Source of the DNA: Flavobacteriaceae bacterium
GTDB lineage: Bacteria; Bacteroidota; Bacteroidia; Flavobacteriales; Flavobacteriaceae
DNA length: 55,201 nucleotides
Assembly (NCBI GenBank): GCA_018402205.1
Contig: JAGYIX010000005.1
Location: forward strand, 1-55,201
Direction: 5' to 3'
Shown here: positions 8,835 through 18,011 of the stretch, piece after piece
How positions within the stretch are numbered: the first letter of the stretch is position 1
Layout: each line of letters opens with the position of its first letter
Notes under the pieces: model-generated
Databases searched by the model: none
Told to the model about the DNA's origin: nothing
Seen by the model: only the letters and a program-made list of their open reading frames with translations
Translations under genes and position numbers: made by a program

Positions 8835-11800
8835 CTCTATTATTTTTAAGTTGCCATTCTTGTCTAAAGCTGTATAAGACCGGAACAATAAAAAGTGTAA
8901 TTAATGCAATGAGCATTCCTCCAAAACTGGGTATTGCCATAGGTATCATAATATCGCTTCCTTTACCTGTGCTGGTCAAAATGGGCAGTAAGGCTAAAAT
9001 GGTGGTTGCCGTAGTCATTAAACACGGACGTATTCTGCGCTCTCCAGCTTCTATGACCTTGGCGCGTATTTCTTGCACGTCTTTAGGCGCGCCTCCTTTA
9101 AAAGATTGGGTAAGGTAAGTGGCCATGAGCACGCCATCGTCTGTGGCAATTCCGAAAAGCGCAATAAACCCTACCCACACGGCCACACTCAGGTTAATCG
9201 GAGCGATTTGAAACAAGTCTCGCATGTTTTCGCCAAAGAAGTTGAAATTTAAAAACCAGGACTGACTGTACAGGCCGATTAAGATGAATCCGCCAGTAAA
9301 AGCCACGGCAATTCCAGAGAAAACCATGAGCGAAGTACTCACCGACTTAAACTGCAAATAGAGAATAAAGAAGATGATGGCCAGGGCTAAGGGCACCACT
9401 ATTGAAAGCGTACGGGACGCTCGCAGTTGGTTTTCATAGGTGCCGGTAAAGGCATAACTAACCCCAGAAGGCACCTCAAGAGTTCCCGCGCGAATTTGCG
9501 CTTCGATGTACTGCTGGGCGCTTTCTACAACCTCAACCTCTGCATAACCGGCTGCCTTATCAAACAATACATAGCCTACTAAGAAGGTATCTTCACTCTT
9601 TATAGCTTGTGGGCCTTTTTCAAATCGAATATCGGCTAATTGCCCTAAGCGAACACGTTCGTTGGCATTAATAGCCACATAGATATCTTCTATGTCGGCC
9701 ACCGAATTTCTAGATTCCCTAGGGTAGCGAACGCGAATGCTGTAACGCTCTCTTCCCTCTACCGATTGAGAAACAGGCATTCCGCCCAGAGACAATTCAA
9801 TCACTCGCTGCACGTCTTCTATGCGCAACCCGTACCGCAGCAAACGCTCCCGATCGATGTCGATGAGCAGGTAGGGCTTGCCCACTATACGATCGGCAAA
9901 TACCGAAGAGGCTTTCACCCCCTCTACCGATTTTAAGGCAGATTCGAGCTGCAAACCAAAACGTTCTATCTGCTCGAGATCTTGACCCTTGACCTTGATA
10001 CCCATTGGGGCACGCATACCCGATTGAAGCATGACTAGGCGCGTTTCGATGGGCTGCAGTTTAGGGGCCGAGGTTACTCCGGGTATAGCTGTTGCGCTCA
10101 CGATTTCGTTCCAGATATCATCTGTAGATTCGATATTCGGGCGCCAGTTTCTGAAATAGGCTCCGTCTTCGTCGGCGATTAATAGACTTCGGTCTATGCG
10201 AAGGCCGTCGACTATCCCAGAAGAAGTGGCATTTAAAACGTGCTCATGATTGGGGTTAAAGGCGAGTTGAGCACTGCTGAGCACAAACAAGCCGTTTTCG
10301 TCAACCTTGAAGCGTTGGGGTTTTTTGGATGCGTTAAGCTGGTATTCTGGATAATACTGAATAATATTTTCAAACATAGAGAGCGGAGCCGGGTCTAGTG
10401 CCGACTCAATACGCCCTGACTTGCCAACAACGGTTTCGACTTCTGGAATAGCCGCCACTGCCCTGTCGAGCTGCTGCAAAATGCGCCTATTCTCAGATAC
10501 ACCAGCATGTGGCATGGTGGTGGGCATCAGTAAAAAAGACCCTTCATTAAGCGACGGCATAAACTCTTCGGGGGTATTGCGCATAATGGCGTAACCGATG
10601 AGCAGCAGTGCGAGCGGAAGCGACAAAAAAGCCAGCTTGTGCCTTAGTGCCCAGCGCAATATAGGGGTGTAATAGCGCCTAAATAGGTAAAAGATTCCTA
10701 AAACAAAGACGCACAAAAAGGACACAAACAGATAATTGATAGCCAAGCTGCGGTCAAAACCAAGCGGTCTCCAATAATGTGCCAACAAGCCTAAAATAGT
10801 CACTATGGTAAGCGCTATATTCAGGCGCTTCAGCCACTGCTCACTTAAGCGATCATAGGTCTTTAAGAATTGGAGCGCAGCAAATACAACCAACACCAAG
10901 GCTACCCAATAGCCATATACCAGTCCGGCGATTCCTAGCGCCAGTAAGCCGAACTTGACCCCCCAGGCCATTACAGAGGCTCGTCGCGGCCTATTAAACA
11001 CAGCTACGGCGAAGGTGGGTATCAAAAATAGAGTCACTATAACTGCCGCAAGCAGCGCAAAAGTTTTGGTAAAGGCTAAGGGGCTAAAGAGTTTACCTTC
11101 TGCCCCGGTCATCGTAAACACTGGAATGAAACTAATAATAGTAGTTAGCACCGCGGTAACTATGGCACCTGAAACTTCGGTGGTGGCGGTATAAACTACC
11201 TCGTCGACCGACTGTTTTTCAGAGCGGTTTTCAAGATGACTGAGAATATTCTCTGATAAAATGATCCCGAGATCGACCATGGTTCCAATGGCAATGGCAA
11301 TACCCGATAGGGCCACAATATTGGCATCTACCCCAAACAGCTTCATGGCGATAAAAACAAGCAATATGGCTAACGGAAGTAGTCCAGAAATAAGTAAAGA
11401 TGCCCTGAGGTTATAGACCATAACCACTACGATCAAAATGGTGATGAGCACCTCTAAAATAAGTGCCAAGCTAAGGGTGTCTAGGGTTTCGTAAATCAAG
11501 CCGCTTCTGTCGTAAAATGGAACCACAGTAAGCCTCGAAACCGTTCCGTCTGCTAGGGTCTTAGTGGGTAGGCCCACACTCAGTTCGTTGAGCTTGCCTT
11601 TCACCGCGCCTATCACTTGCAGCGGATTGGCTCCATAGCGTGCGACGACTACTCCGCCTACTACTTCGGCGCCTTCTTTATCTAAAATGCCTCGCCTCTC
11701 AGCAGCGCCCAAAGACACCTTGGCCACATCGCGAACCCGAATCGATTTAAACTGATCGCTGCGCAGTACCGCATTTTCTAAATCTTCGAGCGATTGCACA

Positions 11801-12561
11801 TAACCGAGTCCTCGAACTAAATACTCGACACTATTGATCTCAAGGGTTTGAGCGCCAACATCGCGATTGCTTTGTTGTACCGCCTTGGCCACCTCTGAAA
11901 GAGTCACCTGATAGACCTTGAGCGCTTCAGGATCAACATCTATATGGTATTCTTGCACAAAGCCGCCAATAGATGCCACTTCAGAAACCCCAGAAGCCGA
12001 TGAAAGGGCATACTTTACATAATAATCTTGTACGCTTCGAAGCTCCCCAAGGCTCCATCCGCCAGTGGGCTTTCCTTGTGGGTCTCGACCCTCAAGTGTA
12101 TACCAAAAAATCTGACCAAGGGCAGTGGCATCGGGGCCAAGGGCCGGAGCAACACCTGTAGGAAGCAGATTGTCTGAAAGCGAATTAAGTTTCTCTAAGA
12201 TTCGACTGCGGCTCCAGTAAAAATCTATGTCTTCTTCAAAGATTACATAGATGCTAGAGAAGCCAAACATCGAAGAACTTCGAATGGTTTTTACCCCCGG
12301 TATTCCCAAAAGGGCAGAGGTGAGCGGATAGGTAATTTGATCCTCTATATCGCGAGGTGAGCGCCCTTGCCATTTGGTAAATACGATTTGCTGGTTCTCC
12401 CCAATATCCGGAATAGCGTCAATAGCCACAGGGTCACTGCCCACCCAATTCGATTCAGAAATAATTGGAAGCGACCGCAGTCCCCAAAGCAGCAAAACAG
12501 CTAGCAGTAGGTAGGCGAATATTTTGTGGTCAAGAAAAAATTTAATGCTTTTATTGAGCAT
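8824..12561 (-). CDS. cusA: CusA/CzcA-family heavy-metal RND efflux pump
   Basis: A 1245-residue inner membrane pump from the ATG at 12561 (MLNKSIKFFLDHK). It has the HME-RND features: DAIPDIGENQQIVFTKWQG near the start, ALSGIAIAIGTMVDLGIILSEN in TM4 with the proton-relay Asp, and LFGIATDDGVLMATYL in the second half. It is about 200 residues longer than E. coli CusA. One extra block (about residues 527-632) holds three or four more hydrophobic segments between the two halves. Another insertion lies in the second periplasmic loop. A Met-rich stretch (VMLQSGMRAPMG) fits copper or silver, but the metal is not settled. Confidence 0.95.
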   Translation of the reverse strand: MLNKSIKFFLDHKIFAYLLLAVLLLWGLRSLPIISESNWVGSDPVAIDAIPDIGENQQIVFTKWQGRSPRDIEDQITYPLTSALLGIPGVKTIRSSSMFGFSSIYVIFEEDIDFYWSRSRILEKLNSLSDNLLPTGVAPALGPDATALGQIFWYTLEGRDPQGKPTGGWSLGELRSVQDYYVKYALSSASGVSEVASIGGFVQEYHIDVDPEALKVYQVTLSEVAKAVQQSNRDVGAQTLEINSVEYLVRGLGYVQSLEDLENAVLRSDQFKSIRVRDVAKVSLGAAERRGILDKEGAEVVGGVVVARYGANPLQVIGAVKGKLNELSVGLPTKTLADGTVSRLTVVPFYDRSGLIYETLDTLSLALILEVLITILIVVVMVYNLRASLLISGLLPLAILLVFIAMKLFGVDANIVALSGIAIAIGTMVDLGIILSENILSHLENRSEKQSVDEVVYTATTEVSGAIVTAVLTTIISFIPVFTMTGAEGKLFSPLAFTKTFALLAAVIVTLFLIPTFAVAVFNRPRRASVMAWGVKFGLLALGIAGLVYGYWVALVLVVFAALQFLKTYDRLSEQWLKRLNIALTIVTILGLLAHYWRPLGFDRSLAINYLFVSFLCVFVLGIFYLFRRYYTPILRWALRHKLAFLSLPLALLLIGYAIMRNTPEEFMPSLNEGSFLLMPTTMPHAGVSENRRILQQLDRAVAAIPEVETVVGKSGRIESALDPAPLSMFENIIQYYPEYQLNASKKPQRFKVDENGLFVLSSAQLAFNPNHEHVLNATSSGIVDGLRIDRSLLIADEDGAYFRNWRPNIESTDDIWNEIVSATAIPGVTSAPKLQPIETRLVMLQSGMRAPMGIKVKGQDLEQIERFGLQLESALKSVEGVKASSVFADRIVGKPYLLIDIDRERLLRYGLRIEDVQRVIELSLGGMPVSQSVEGRERYSIRVRYPRESRNSVADIEDIYVAINANERVRLGQLADIRFEKGPQAIKSEDTFLVGYVLFDKAAGYAEVEVVESAQQYIEAQIRAGTLEVPSGVSYAFTGTYENQLRASRTLSIVVPLALAIIFFILYLQFKSVSTSLMVFSGIAVAFTGGFILIGLYSQSWFLNFNFFGENMRDLFQIAPINLSVAVWVGFIALFGIATDDGVLMATYLTQSFKGGAPKDVQEIRAKVIEAGERRIRPCLMTTATTILALLPILTSTGKGSDIMIPMAIPSFGGMLIALITLFIVPVLYSFRQEWQLKNNRDER

Positions 12562-12644
12562 AACAGACAGATTTAATAGGCACAAATAGGTAGAAAAAGT
12601 AGCAGATAGACGCTCAGCCTAAATGCACTATTGGCGCTAATAAA

Positions 12645-13034
12645 TCAGATAAGAAAAACCTGCTGAAGCAGTTGAATATCTTCAAAAATGGGGGGCGGAT
12701 GGTAGGTCGGAAGGGCAATTACCTCAAGGACTTCAGGCGAAAAGGGTTTGAAATCGAAGCCTGCTGAATGGATAAATACAACAGGGGCCTGATCAAAAGC
12801 GTATTCAAAAACAGATGATTTAAGGTCTTCTTGCCCCGTTAGGGTGAAGCGCTCATCTTTGCAGCAGTGATTCTCGTTGCCCATGGCCATTCCGCAGCCC
12901 TCGGCCTCTGAGAAAAAGGCCACACTGACCACGTGGCCCATGCAAAGATGCTTCTCTACTGTCCAAGACACGGTCGAGGCCAATACAAAAAGGCCCATAA
13001 CCACAGAAAAAACTTTAGAAAGCATTCGCTTCAT
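12645..13034 (-). CDS. HYC_CC_PP-family small protein
   Basis: A 129-residue protein with an N-terminal hydrophobic segment (about 6-25). It then has HLC (29-31, in place of the usual HYC), a lone Cys47, the pair CC (57-58) and HPPP (112-115) near the C-terminus. This spacing matches the Bacteroidota family named for those motifs, whose members are found next to metal efflux genes. The Cys/His sites suggest a periplasmic copper-type binding protein; function is not established. It is the first gene of the metal locus, 83 nt upstream of the pump, and so lies next to the promoter. Confidence 0.8.
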   Translation of the reverse strand: MKRMLSKVFSVVMGLFVLASTVSWTVEKHLCMGHVVSVAFFSEAEGCGMAMGNENHCCKDERFTLTGQEDLKSSVFEYAFDQAPVVFIHSAGFDFKPFSPEVLEVIALPTYHPPPIFEDIQLLQQVFLI

Positions 13035-13243
13035 GGGTTCAAAAGTACAAAATATTCGGCTTTAGGCCTTTAGCGGCAAAAAGTCTAGTCAAAATGCGCA
13101 TAAAAAAAGCATAAACAAAGTACTTCACTTAAGGAAGGGCGTAGCCTTCAATATGCACTTTGTTTATGCCTAAACTATTTTGGTAAAGGGTAAAGTACGT
13201 AAAATCAATGAATTAAAAAAATATTGTTTTGATAAACCTTAGA
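13035..13243. promoter_or_regulatory. Upstream region of the metal operon with nested inverted repeat
   Basis: This 209-nt gap lies between the gluconate symporter stop and the first metal-locus gene. It contains a perfect 13-bp inverted repeat (GCATAAACAAAGT at 13109-13121, its complement at 13157-13169). Inside is a second 5-bp inverted repeat (GAAGG at 13134-13138, CCTTC at 13145-13149). The place fits an operator or leader for the metal operon, or a terminator-like structure for transcription from the right. No T-run follows the arms, so a simple terminator is less likely. No regulator gene is in the window. Confidence 0.45.
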
Positions 13244-14572
13244 CTATACCACCAATAGGCTAAGCAATAGCACTACCGCGAGCCCTGTAAATCCCAAAAT
13301 CGTGGTCATCATGGTCCATGAGCGATAGGTTTGGCGCTCATTTAGTTTCAAATACTGACTCACCAGCCAAAAACCAGAGTCGTTGACGTGAGAGAAAATA
13401 GAGGCTCCAGAGGCGATAGCCACAGTAATTAGGGCAAGGGCAAACGAAGAGTATCCGGCATCAATAGCTAGTGGAGCCACAATAGACGCTGCCGTTATCA
13501 TAGCCACCGTTGAAGAACCCTGAAGCACACGAACAAGTGCGGCCACACTAAAGGCCACCACAAAAATGGAGAGGTCGGCTCGCGCAAAACCCTCTGCAAT
13601 TTCGAGGCCGATCGAAGAATCGATTAGCAATTGCTTGAGCACTCCTCCGGCTCCGGTCAGTAAGATGATAGTTCCTGCGGGCTCCATCGACTTGGTGGCC
13701 ACCTTGAGCAGGCTATGCTTACTGTAATTTTCTCCAAGCCCAAGAAAAATCCAGGCGAGTATATTGGCCAAAATGAGCGCAGCAAACGGATGTCCGATAA
13801 ACGCTATAACCCTTTTTAGACCTTCAGCCATTGGCCAAACTTCAAGCTTACTAAGGGCAGCTAAGACAATGAGCACTATGGGCACAAAGACAATGGCCAA
13901 AATCTTGATTATTGACGGATAGTTTACCCGCTGCTCTTCAGAAATCTGGCCCTCTACAGCAATAAAGATCTTGGAGGAGATGTAGCGTCCGTAAAAAATA
14001 CCCGAAACAATGGCCGCGGGCATGCCCACCAAGAATCCGACCAAAATCACCATACCCAAGTCGGCGCCCAAGATGCTCGCCACGGCAATGGGGCCCGGAG
14101 TAGGCGGAATAAAGGCATGGGTGACTGCCAATCCGGCCAAAAGGGGAAGCGCGAAATACAGCAGCGACTTTTTGGTGCGCTGCTGCAGCGAATACAACAA
14201 GGGCACTAAAAGAATAAAGGCCACGTCGAAGAAGACCGGAATGGCGATGATAAATCCGCTGAAAAGCATCGTCCACGAGGCGTTCTTAAGGCCAAAGCGC
14301 TCGAGTAAAAAACGCGATAGGGCCTCGGCAGACCCGGTAATTTCAAGCAGCGCTCCAAAAATGGCCCCTAGGCCCACTATGGTGGCCACATAGCCCAAAG
14401 TGCCTCCCATACCCTTCTCAATAATCTGAAAGATGGCCTCGGCCTTGAGCCCCAAGAGCAGACCTATGGCTATGGTCGAAATCAACAAAGACAGAAAGGC
14501 CGGAAGCCTAAATCTCAAAATAAGCAGCAGCAATAGGGCCAGCCCCAAAAAAAGCGCCACCAATGAATTCAT
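13244..14572 (-). CDS. gntT: GntP-family gluconate:H+ symporter
   Basis: A 442-residue membrane protein from the ATG at 14572; a GTG at 14581 that overlaps the gnd stop is the alternative. It has about 12 hydrophobic segments, with family motifs GGTLGYVATIVGLGAIFG, FIPPTPGPIAVASILGADLG, GAGGVLKQLL and SHVNDSGFWLVSQYL. Members import gluconate and related sugar acids with protons. It is the last gene of a gluconokinase-gnd-symporter group and starts 5 nt after gnd, which strongly supports gluconate as substrate. Confidence 0.92.
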   Translation of the reverse strand: MNSLVALFLGLALLLLLILRFRLPAFLSLLISTIAIGLLLGLKAEAIFQIIEKGMGGTLGYVATIVGLGAIFGALLEITGSAEALSRFLLERFGLKNASWTMLFSGFIIAIPVFFDVAFILLVPLLYSLQQRTKKSLLYFALPLLAGLAVTHAFIPPTPGPIAVASILGADLGMVILVGFLVGMPAAIVSGIFYGRYISSKIFIAVEGQISEEQRVNYPSIIKILAIVFVPIVLIVLAALSKLEVWPMAEGLKRVIAFIGHPFAALILANILAWIFLGLGENYSKHSLLKVATKSMEPAGTIILLTGAGGVLKQLLIDSSIGLEIAEGFARADLSIFVVAFSVAALVRVLQGSSTVAMITAASIVAPLAIDAGYSSFALALITVAIASGASIFSHVNDSGFWLVSQYLKLNERQTYRSWTMMTTILGFTGLAVVLLLSLLVV

Positions 14573-14577
14573 CTCTA

Positions 14578-15978
14578 TCACTTAGGCCACGGATAAAAGG
14601 TTAAGGTCTCGGCAGACTGTTTGAAGTACACCCCGTGCGCACCAAAATAGTCGCGCTGAGCCTGAACAAGAGCGGCCGAAGACTGCTCTTGGGTTATCTG
14701 CTGGTAGTAGTTCAAGGCGGTTTGCATGGTACTCAAAGGCACATCGCTCTGAATGGCAGCACTAACCACTTTTTTCACTGAAGGTTTTTGGGCAAAAAGT
14801 TCCTCTCGAGTGGCCTTGTCAAAAAGGGCTGACAGTTGACCGTCAACCTTGGGCATCAGCTGCTGTAAAAGTGTTGATCGAATGATACAGCCCGAGGACC
14901 AAACAGAGCAGAGATCCGATAAATTGACCTTCCAACCCAATCGCTCAGAGAAGGAGGCGATCATTTCGAAGTGCTGGTAGTGATTGATGATTCGGGTAAA
15001 GGCATAGGCCTGTTTCAATTCGTCAACCGATATAGAAACAATAGCTGAGGTAGGTTCAGCATAGACGGCAAGTTCTTGGCGCTGGGCCTTTTTATTGGAG
15101 ATAAATCGGGCAAAAAGCGCCGAAGCGACCATAGAGAGCGGCTCGCCCTTTAAAGCTCCTTCGACCAGGGTCGCCGCGCCTGTTTGATTATAAGCGGCGC
15201 GATCGGCTATGCGCTCAATCACGTACCCTTGATCGTCTTTAGTTCTTAAAATGCGGCTGCTGATCTCAAGCAGGTAACTCTGTTGACTGCTGTCGTTCCA
15301 AGCTTCGAAAACCTCGGCAATCGTCTGGTAATCTAAGCCCATAAGGGAGTGCATAAACTCAAAGGCCTCGGCTATGGCCTGCATTTCGGCGTACTCTATG
15401 GCGTTGTGAACCATTTTTACAAAATGCCCTGATCCGCCCGGTCCGATGTGCTTAAGGGCCAACCGACCCGCGGGGGTCTTGGCAGCAATGCCCGACAAAA
15501 AGGGCTCGGCAAGCGCGTAAGCCGATGGGGTGCCCCCGGCCATGAGCGAGGCACCCTCGAGGGCTCCTTGTTCTCCGCCCGAGACTCCCAAACCAAGCAT
15601 GTTTACTTCATGAGTGTTGAGCATACTCATGCGCCTTTCGGTATCTAGGTAGTGGGCGTTTCCGGCGTCAATAATTAAATCGCCCGACTGCAGCAAAGGC
15701 CGAAGTTCGGCGATGAGCTCATCGACCGCGGGCCCGGCAGTGACCATGAGCACGATCTTACGCGGCTGTTCTAGTGAGGCCACAAAATCGCTCAGCTCTT
15801 CATAGGCTGCCGCCTGGCGCAACTCGACAAACTGCTGAGTCAGAGCCTGTGCCACGCCTTCTTCGCTTCCGCTCACGCGACGGTTGTAGAGCGACAAGCT
15901 ATGCCCACTTTTGGCCCAGTTTCTGGCCAAAGACCGGCCCATGACTCCCATTCCAACAATACCTAATTGCTTCTTCAT
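14578..15978 (-). CDS. gnd: 6-phosphogluconate dehydrogenase (decarboxylating)
   Basis: A 466-residue enzyme, the usual length. It converts 6-phosphogluconate to ribulose 5-phosphate and CO2 with NADP+. The N-terminal nucleotide-binding motif is GIVGMGVMGRSLARNW. The substrate region has LGLGVSGGEQGALEGASLM, GSGHFVKMVHNAIEYAEMQ (catalytic Lys and conserved HNAIEY) and DQGYVIERIADRAAYNQTG in the helical domain. The start overlaps the gluconokinase stop by 4 nt. The enzyme closes the route gluconate to gluconate-6-phosphate to pentose phosphate. Confidence 0.97.
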   Translation of the reverse strand: MKKQLGIVGMGVMGRSLARNWAKSGHSLSLYNRRVSGSEEGVAQALTQQFVELRQAAAYEELSDFVASLEQPRKIVLMVTAGPAVDELIAELRPLLQSGDLIIDAGNAHYLDTERRMSMLNTHEVNMLGLGVSGGEQGALEGASLMAGGTPSAYALAEPFLSGIAAKTPAGRLALKHIGPGGSGHFVKMVHNAIEYAEMQAIAEAFEFMHSLMGLDYQTIAEVFEAWNDSSQQSYLLEISSRILRTKDDQGYVIERIADRAAYNQTGAATLVEGALKGEPLSMVASALFARFISNKKAQRQELAVYAEPTSAIVSISVDELKQAYAFTRIINHYQHFEMIASFSERLGWKVNLSDLCSVWSSGCIIRSTLLQQLMPKVDGQLSALFDKATREELFAQKPSVKKVVSAAIQSDVPLSTMQTALNYYQQITQEQSSAALVQAQRDYFGAHGVYFKQSAETLTFYPWPK

Positions 15979-16451
15979 AACTGGCTGAGTATATACTTCA
16001 CTTGCTGTTCTGGCGTCTGATCGATTGAGACAATCAAGGCCTCTTCTGGAGGCTCAAGATCGTCAAATTGAGAAGATAATAGCGACGGAGGCATGTAATG
16101 CCCTGACCGACTTTCTAAACGCTCGCAAATCTGATCAAAATTGCCGCTTAAAAACACCCAGCTGATCGGATTGTTTTCTTCCAAAATAGCCCGGTAGCTG
16201 GCCTTAAGGGCTGAGCAGGCCAAAACCAGATGACCTTCTCTCAGCTCAAGGCAGAGCGCATTGAGTCTTTTCAACCAAGGCAGCCTGTCCAAATCGTCAA
16301 GGGCTATGCCCGACTGCATTTTTTGCTTGTTCTCGATCGGATGGTAATCATCCGCATCCACAAAACGAGCACCTAGGGCTTCGGCCAACAACTTTCCAAC
16401 GGTGGTCTTGCCGCTTCCGCTTACCCCCATAAGTACGATTACCTCTTGCAT
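15975..16451 (-). CDS. gntK: Gluconokinase
   Basis: A 158-residue kinase of the GntK/thermoresistant gluconokinase type. It phosphorylates gluconate to 6-phosphogluconate with ATP. The P-loop is GVSGSGKTTVGKLLA (9-23), followed by the typical FVDADDYHPIENKQKM, GIALDDLDRLPWL and LACSALKASYR motifs. Its end overlaps gnd by 4 nt. It is separated by 37 nt from pxpC upstream, short enough for the pxp and gluconate genes to share a transcript. Confidence 0.96.
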   Translation of the reverse strand: MQEVIVLMGVSGSGKTTVGKLLAEALGARFVDADDYHPIENKQKMQSGIALDDLDRLPWLKRLNALCLELREGHLVLACSALKASYRAILEENNPISWVFLSGNFDQICERLESRSGHYMPPSLLSSQFDDLEPPEEALIVSIDQTPEQQVKYILSQL

Positions 16452-16488
16452 GATTTTACGTGGCTCAAAGTACTTATTTTCTGCAGAC

Positions 16489-17328
16489 TTAACGAAGCAA
16501 GAGCTTTACCGATTGGTCTCTCGAACACGCTGCAAGTCGGTCTAAACTTTCATCGCTGAGAACAAGTATTCTGGGGTATCCTCCGCTTACCTGCGCATCG
16601 CGATGTAAAACAATACACTCTCCTGAAGGGGTCAATTGTACTATTCCGGGAAAGACCGCACATGAGCGAATGCTTTTGGTTGATTTTTTTAGATGAGTCG
16701 AGGGTAATAAACGATAGCCCATTCGGTTAAAATCAGCCACCTTAAACTTAAGCTGAGTGAGTAGGTTGGGGTGCAGTAAAAAATGAAATTCTGGACCCCT
16801 CTGCGCCTCCAGAACATATTCTTCTTCGGCCCCACCTGAAGGCGTTTCAGGTAACGAATTCGCTTCAAATTGACCATGCGACTCATAGGCCAATTGCTGA
16901 CCCTTCTGCAATCTAGGGTGCTCAAATAGCGACGGATGCATCGAGCGACTATTTAGTATACAGTCGGTCTGAAACCCGCCCTTAATCGCCAAATAAGTGT
17001 AGACCCCTTCTATGCTGCGACCTATAAAAAGTTCATCGTCAGCCTTGGCTTTATGCACCTGGGCACTTGAAAGAGCCAAACCATTCAGCCTAGCTTCTTT
17101 GGGTGCGCCAGAGAGGGTGAAAAAAGTTGGGGTGTGAAAGCGGTAGACTCCTCCGATTTGACCGATCTCAAGGGCCGCATCGTTGGGGTGATTGCCTAAT
17201 CGCGCATTGGCCTCGGCAAAGGCCTTTTGGTGCATGGCACCTGAAACGGCGACACCTAGCGATCTAAAACCGAAGCGTCCGAGATCTTGAATGGTATCAA
17301 AAAGTCCAGCGCGGATTATCTCGAGCAT
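16489..17328 (-). CDS. pxpC: 5-oxoprolinase subunit PxpC (KipA family)
   Basis: A 279-residue protein of the biotin-dependent carboxyltransferase-like family. The start MLEIIRAGLFDTIQDLGRFG and the following GVAVSGAMHQKAFAEAN are the family signature, and the C-terminus has VFPGIVQLTPSGECIVL. With PxpA and PxpB it forms the ATP-dependent prokaryotic 5-oxoprolinase, which opens 5-oxoproline (pyroglutamate) to glutamate. The start overlaps the end of pxpB by 13 nt. It is shorter than many homologues (about 310-330 residues) but holds the core. Confidence 0.92.
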   Translation of the reverse strand: MLEIIRAGLFDTIQDLGRFGFRSLGVAVSGAMHQKAFAEANARLGNHPNDAALEIGQIGGVYRFHTPTFFTLSGAPKEARLNGLALSSAQVHKAKADDELFIGRSIEGVYTYLAIKGGFQTDCILNSRSMHPSLFEHPRLQKGQQLAYESHGQFEANSLPETPSGGAEEEYVLEAQRGPEFHFLLHPNLLTQLKFKVADFNRMGYRLLPSTHLKKSTKSIRSCAVFPGIVQLTPSGECIVLHRDAQVSGGYPRILVLSDESLDRLAACSRDQSVKLLLR

Positions 17329-18011
17329 GACAATAGTTGTTTTCGTTTAGACACCTGCATCCAGGCCTGAGACCATTCGTGCAATTCTTGCTTAGTAACC
17401 GACTTAAAGCGCAGCTCGTCTCCGACATTCATGAGCATTGGGGGCTGACTGCGGTGGTCAAAAAGGTCAAAAGCAATTTCTCCGAGCACATGCCAGCCTC
17501 CACTGGTTTCAACCGGATACACCCCAGTTTGTTCACCTGCAATGGCCACTGACCTTGGCGGTACGCGAAGCGCGGGGGTGTTTTTACGTGCTAGGTGCAG
17601 CGATTTTGGCAGACTTGAAGCGTAGAAAAATCCGGGCAAAAAACCGAAACCCTCAATAGTATAGGTTTGCGACTGGTGCAGCTCTATAATCTGCTGAGTG
17701 CTTAACCCAAGCTGAAGCGAAAGGGCGTCAAGGTCAGCACCGTTGTAATGCACCGCTAGCTCCCAGCTATGGGGTTTATCGGTCTCGCTCAAATGAAAAC
17801 CGCTCAGAAATACTTCAATAGCCGTTTGACTATTCGAGATATCTTTTTCGAAAAGGGTGAGGCTACCATTCACAGCCAGTATGTCTAGATGCTGGCCAAA
17901 ATGCGCTCTTAAGCCACTCATTATTTGCCTTAAAAACAAGGGAGTTAATCCTTGAAATTCAAGAGTCAAGACATCTTGACCAATAGGGTATGTGCAAAAC
18001 TTAAGCCCCAT
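17316..18011 (-). CDS. pxpB: 5-oxoprolinase subunit PxpB (KipI family)
   Basis: A 231-residue protein from the ATG at 18011 (MGLKFCTYPIGQDVLTLEF). The longer reading adds residues lying inside pxpA. The conserved middle has VHYNGADLDALSLQLGL, then FLPGFFYASSLPKSLHLARK, PRSVAIAGEQTGVYP and SGGWHVLG, all typical of KipI/PxpB. It acts with PxpC in 5-oxoproline cleavage. It overlaps pxpA by 11 nt and pxpC by 13 nt, a fully coupled cassette. Confidence 0.93.
   Translation of the reverse strand: MGLKFCTYPIGQDVLTLEFQGLTPLFLRQIMSGLRAHFGQHLDILAVNGSLTLFEKDISNSQTAIEVFLSGFHLSETDKPHSWELAVHYNGADLDALSLQLGLSTQQIIELHQSQTYTIEGFGFLPGFFYASSLPKSLHLARKNTPALRVPPRSVAIAGEQTGVYPVETSGGWHVLGEIAFDLFDHRSQPPMLMNVGDELRFKSVTKQELHEWSQAWMQVSKRKQLLSCSR

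Noticed and set aside
13040-13047. TACTTTTG (minus strand), a match to the -7 box before the HYC_CC_PP gene
   Set aside because: It is about 5 nt from the start codon with no proper -33 TTG; more likely chance.
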